Source of the DNA: Holothuria scabra
Taxonomy: Eukaryota; Echinodermata; Holothuroidea; Aspidochirotida; Holothuriidae
DNA length: 64,000 bases
Assembly: GCA_037179385.1 (NCBI GenBank)
Contig: CM074196.1
Span: 31,582,486 to 31,646,485, forward strand
Direction: 5' to 3'
The stretch's first letter is position 1. Every line of letters begins with the position of its first letter. Shown here one piece after another: positions 52,301 to 58,300 of this stretch. Both the position numbers and the translations under genes were made by a program. Below the pieces are notes generated by a model, which did not search any database, was not told the origin of the DNA, and saw only the letters and a list, made by a program, of their open reading frames with translations.

Positions 52301-55300
52301 AGCGTCGTGAAACAGCTCCCTTCAATGCCTGCATTTGTATTCCTGAGCAGTGAAAGAAGGGTACTTTTCCTCAAAATTTCATATCTGGCAAATAACCACT
52401 TAGCTTAGAACAAAATACTCTAATGAAGTTCTTCCCATAGTTATTACTTTATCCCTAATCCTAACACTAAATACTCTTAATGTTTCTCATTTTCCATATT
52501 TACAGATTTACTTGTTGGAGACTATTCTTCTGACAAAGTTTTACTGGTCAGGTAAGGTTATACCTGCATATCAAATTTATTTTTCAAATAATACAATTAA
52601 TATGACACTTTTGAACTTTTTGTACTTTCCGATGACAAATTCTACTTGTAAAAAGATATCAGTGGAAGCATGGATGGCCTCATCAAATTATGGAGGGATC
52701 CTTTTAAAAGTAAAATATAAAAATAATCCAGATATTCCCGAATTTGGAATATAGAACACTCTGTGTGTTGTGCAATTTTCCCCGCAGAACAGGATGTACA
52801 CAAAAACAAGTTATTTTAAAGGCAAAAACTGTCACCCCACTTTGAACAAGTGTAACTTTATGGATGGCTGTTGAGGGTCATGTGGCGATTTCTTCGTACG
52901 AAATTGTGAAATTTTCGAGAAAGTTACTTTTTGTTTCACTCTGAATACAGACAATGTGGAACTTGAAAAATCATGACATAACCAGACAACTAGGGGGAAA
53001 AAGAAGTCCCGCTACTGACTCTGACTGTTGGAGTTCAAAATAGATTTTGCGCGACTGCTTTTGCCTGTTTGCCTTTGTGATGATTCCTTGTTTCAAATAA
53101 GAATACTTCTTTATTTAAAGCACTGTTTACATGATCATAATTTATACAAAAATCATTATTGACATATAGGCCTTTTAGTATTTTATGATGACTGCTTCAC
53201 CAACAGATTTGAGCAACATCCAGTATGTATGAAGGTGTAGTTTAAATATTTAGCTGCATGCTTCATCTTCCCAACAAATGCTCAAACATTTGTGTGATGA
53301 TGTTCGTGAACAAATGTATGATTGTGTAGACGGGACTTAAGAACCTTTGTATTTTTTCTGTGTTTATCAACTTCAATCAGGACATGATTGGCCAATTAAT
53401 AAGTTTTAACCAATTCCGTTAGGGACGTGAAAGTCTCTAACGACCCACATGGACCAAGTATAATGAACGAAGAATGACCGACCGAGATGGAAGCAAAACA
53501 CTCATTACCTAAGTACCTAAAGGGCAAAGCAGACTCTGAGGTTATACTCAGTCTCCCCTCTGGGGACGTAACATTAGTGACCGTCTCGGGAGCAGGATTG
53601 GGAGCATTTTCATGCCTTCCTTAGTAACAGTCGAAGAAAGATGGGTGATGGACCTGGTGTTCATCCATGTTCACCCTAGCATAGGGTCCTTCGATGAGCC
53701 AACAGGCTTCCTAATCATCAATTACTGACTGCATGGTCAAGTGGTTACAGCATTCGACTTGAAGTCGGGAGGTTGGAAGTTCAAGTCCTGAACGAATCAT
53801 AACAATTAAAAGAGTTTATAAAACGGAAGCAACTGCCATTGTGCTTGGTGCTCAGCATTAGCAATGGAGTAGGGACAACAAACAAGTGAGCCACAACTGA
53901 AAAAAGTGGCCCGCTGGACTTGAACAAATTGGTTAGAAAACTGGGCCGTAAAACTCCATAGCTAACTATATAGAAGACAGAAGTATAATAATAAAACTGA
54001 CGGAGTTGTACGATTTGGGAATTCAACAGAGTTGCTAAAGAACAATTTCTTGCGCCAAGAAATTTCCTACATGTCTGCTCTGTTCAATCAAGGAGTTTGT
54101 ACTAGATGACTACAACCCACTGTTACAATATTCTAAACGTCCACTGAATGAGTACCATCGATTAAGTGGTAGTATGCACCATATTTATAAACATTGTGGT
54201 CCCTTCACTTTAGATACTTCTTACGTGACGTCATTAAAGTTTTCACGTGAGGTATTTCAGCAATTTCGGTATGTACTCACAGGATTCCCCTTAAAATGTT
54301 TGACGAACCAAACTTTTTGGTTCGAGAAGCCACTCTATGTCGCTTTGTGCTCCCTGACGTCGGGGTGGGTATTCAAGGCAGAATTACCCATTCCCTCGAC
54401 GTCAGGTTAACCCTGACTAATCCTGTCATAGCATGAAACATTACAGATCATAACATCCATACAAAAGAGATTGAACTGAATTAAATAAATTCATTTAGTC
54501 ATTTAGTTTCAGCCACGTCTGAGTGTGTGAGCGTTGGTGGAAAATTGGTGCAATAACTTTATGAGTAACTATCTCGTTTATCCCCTCCTCTCGCCTTTTC
54601 CACCTAGTATGCGCGCTTGGGAAACTTGAAATTCTCAGGAATCTGGCGTCTGGTTTAATTAGTCAGGATTTTCCAACAGTTCTGGAATTTCAGCCAGGAA
54701 TTTATTTTTTTCGGGGGTCTTGGTACTGAAAGGGGTTTAAGGGAAAAGGTGAGCGCCGGTTTTCAGGGAGCTCTAGGCCTACAGCACCCTGGGTCTTTTG
54801 AGGTCTCCAAATGAATAATGATTCAAAATTTGCTTCTCCTTGAACGCAACGAAGTTTGCAACTTTAGTCACAAAGGGTCTGTTAGGGTTCCTAGCTTCTG
54901 CTATTATCTACATTTTGTGTTATTTATTTTCATATTTTTGAAATAAATGCTGTTGGAATGTCAGTTTGTGTTTTCTATTTCTCCACATCAGAACAAGACC
55001 GATAATTCGACCAAGTTTTCGAATTTCCTTTGATCGAGAAAGAGTCAATAAATCCAACGGTGAGATCAGCGTCCTGAACAAGACACTTGCTGGGTAATTC
55101 TTCAGAAGTTTTAGAAGTAATACAAATGTCAAATGAATGTAGAAAAAAGTGAAAGATGTTTAAGTTAGACGAGCCACTACTTTACAATAGACTCATTTAG
55201 TGTATGTACTGAACAGGCTGCCGTCACGGTTCGGCTCCAAAAGTGTTGGTAAGGCGTGCTTACAGTGTCGTAAAATAGAAGGAAAAGGGAGAAGGGGTGG

Positions 55301-58300
55301 AAAGGGAAACCGTAGCCTTCCCTTTGACCCCTTTGTAGGACAGCGATCAATTAATTCTGGACTCGATTAAAACTTCCTGGATAAACCATTGTCCAGCATG
55401 AAACCCGGTGTTTTAATCGAGTCACTACATTAGTACCATTTGAATTTGAGTGAATAAACCTCAATATTTCATATCTCAGCCCAAGAACGCCCCGTGAAGA
55501 TGAGAGTCAGACTGTTAGAATTTACCTTTAATGCTGTTTAATAAACATATTTGAATTTTTTGACTTGATGTACTTTTTGACAGTCAGGACGGAACGCGTG
55601 TTCATACATACGCTTGCGCGCGTGTTTACTCACCTTACTGTTGCTTTAATAACCGTCCTAAATTGGAAAGTCGACAACGTTTCTGTAAATGATATTCATA
55701 GCCAAACGAAACTGAAACACTGCATTAAAGAAAACACATATTAATCGGAAGACTTAACTAACAGAATGATGAACGAGAACAAAAGTTGCAAACCTTCCTA
55801 CATCCAGCTGTAATCCGAGTTAATAAATTACAGAATGTTTATTTTGAGGAGACACAAACAAAGCCCAAACATTTGTGTAATGCAAAAAGTGCACAATAAC
55901 TTGCACGATGATTATACCAACTCAATTCTGATGGCATGTGAATGTAAAATATATATATATATATATATATACATTTTTTCATACAGATTTAACGTTACAT
56001 TGTGCATGGGATACGGAGGGCGAGGAACACCGTCGTCTTACAGTAAGTGACATCTCACAAAGGATAAAAATTTAAAAACTTAAAAAATATAGTGCAACTT
56101 CGTTCTCTTAGAGATAGGTTAAGGGTATCACTATAAATTAATTGGCACTTTCCCAACGGTGGGTAAACTCCTGTTGACCCGTCTTTATGTCAGTGCTAAC
56201 GCCCGGGCTATTTTTCCTGGGATAGGAAAAGCCAAATCCATATTTCAGCAAATTTCAAATTTGTTTAAATAAAATAGTAAGGGTTTTCAATCATGTGTTG
56301 GGGTTCAAATATATGGTTCAATCGGCACTCATTACGTTCAAAACTAATTTGCCTTATCTCTTACGGTATTTAACTATCTGTTTTTAAGAAAAATGACGAT
56401 GCATATCCTTATAAACCAATGTTCATGAGGGAAAAATACAGCAAATGCTATAGAAACATTTTTTTACTTTGAATGTGTTCACAAAAAGGTTGTTACGGGT
56501 CGACAAACATTATGTCAACACGAATTTGTCGACCTATGGTAAATGTCGACCTAAATTCATTTTTATAGCACTAAATGTTGACCATCAAGGCAACAATACG
56601 TATATATCATGTCCATATGTGGGTGTGAGAGAGTGAAAGTAGGCAAATGTATTATGTTTGTTAAATGTATCATGCTTGTTTGTGGTAGACTTTTCCATAC
56701 AACTGAAGATGGACGCGGATAAACAGAATCCAAGAGCTTTTTTTTACGTCGAAAACCAACAACAAAGGGAAGTGCTGTTTCCGGAAAAAACAATTCAAAG
56801 AGATAGTCTCTGGTGCGAAGAATATACCGCTGTACTCCGTGTAAGTAATGAGTATGATAATATGATAACTTTCTTCTGTGCATAGGTCCATGAGAGGAAA
56901 TTTCTACTTGGGGAGCATAAAAACTGGCGTTTACCCTAAAATTGTACCTTTGTTGAGGTAACTTTCGTACATCATTATAATTAAGCCCATCAAACACACA
57001 AACATTTGACTTTTACACAGGTCGCATGCGAAAGTCTGGTACTATAAAGTGCTAAATTTACGTTATACGTTACCGTAGTGTGCTTCCACGGACTTCCTAT
57101 ACATGGACAGAGCATACTGCACGGTACATTGTCGCTACCGTACGTGGGAGAAAAAGCCCACCAATATGGCCGTCTGCTGTGTGAAAGTGTGAAAGTTTGG
57201 ACTTGCTCAAGCAGATTGCCATTTTTTGCAAGAAAGTTGAAATATTTTTGAAATCTCGCAGGGTAAGGTCAAAGTCAATATACGCATTGCAGGATTATGG
57301 TATTATTTCCCCTTCAAACTTAATGTTTGTTTAGGTTATAACAGAGTAGTGGTCAATTCAGACGATTTAATAGCTTTACGGCTGCCATCTTGGTTCGCCT
57401 TTTTTGTCCCAGCCGGTGGCGATCGTCTACGAATAGGACTCAAACGTGACATACTGTGTCCATGTATATAAGTCCGTGTGTGCTTCATACGCCCTTTTCC
57501 AAAAAGCAAGTTACAAATTGCTGTTGGGGTAGGGTTTTGGCATGCACTGTTTGTGTCAATGGCATTTTTTTTAAAAGAGCAAAAAAAAAAAAGAACGACA
57601 TATTTGTACACCAACATTCTACCACACAATCATTTGTAATCGTTTTATTTAAAGAAAAGTGTCAATTGCGTACGCTCCATATCAACGTTTAGTAACGACC
57701 CAGTGTATAGTGTCGTTTGAGAACAATCAGTTGTGAAGGAAACCAGTCGCGGTTTTACGAGGAGGGGGATTTGGGGACTCAACCCACAACCCACCCCCAA
57801 AAATAAAATGAACATGCACGAGGTTGTATAGACGTGCGTTAATGCTGCAGATAGAGCATAATGATTATCCATGCTTTCAGCCTCTCGGCGTATTGGCTTA
57901 CAGCTCTCACGAAAATGTAACTGATGCTTTTCGCACCTGGTAGCTGGCGGATGCCCTTCTATTCAGCCATTCTAGAACGAGAATCTGAACGTCAGGTCGT
58001 TCAGGTGGTTATGTTGAGTTGAGTTGTCCCTGGGGGGTAGCTCCTTTGGGGAGCAGAACTCCTTCGGGAGTATTGTTTGGTTTTCGCCCCTGGCTCTTTG
58101 CCAGAGGTGCGGGACACTTTTAAAAAAACCGTATACTGAAAAAAATTGCCAAAAAGATGTATTGCATATATAAACTTTCCTCTCCCATATGTAGCCTAAT
58201 TTTTCACAAGTGAAAGGTGGTTTATTCTTATTCGTGAAAACCACCAGCATGCCTTCCCTTTCATTAGGCTAGAGCTTAATGCCTCTTGCAAGATAGTAAC

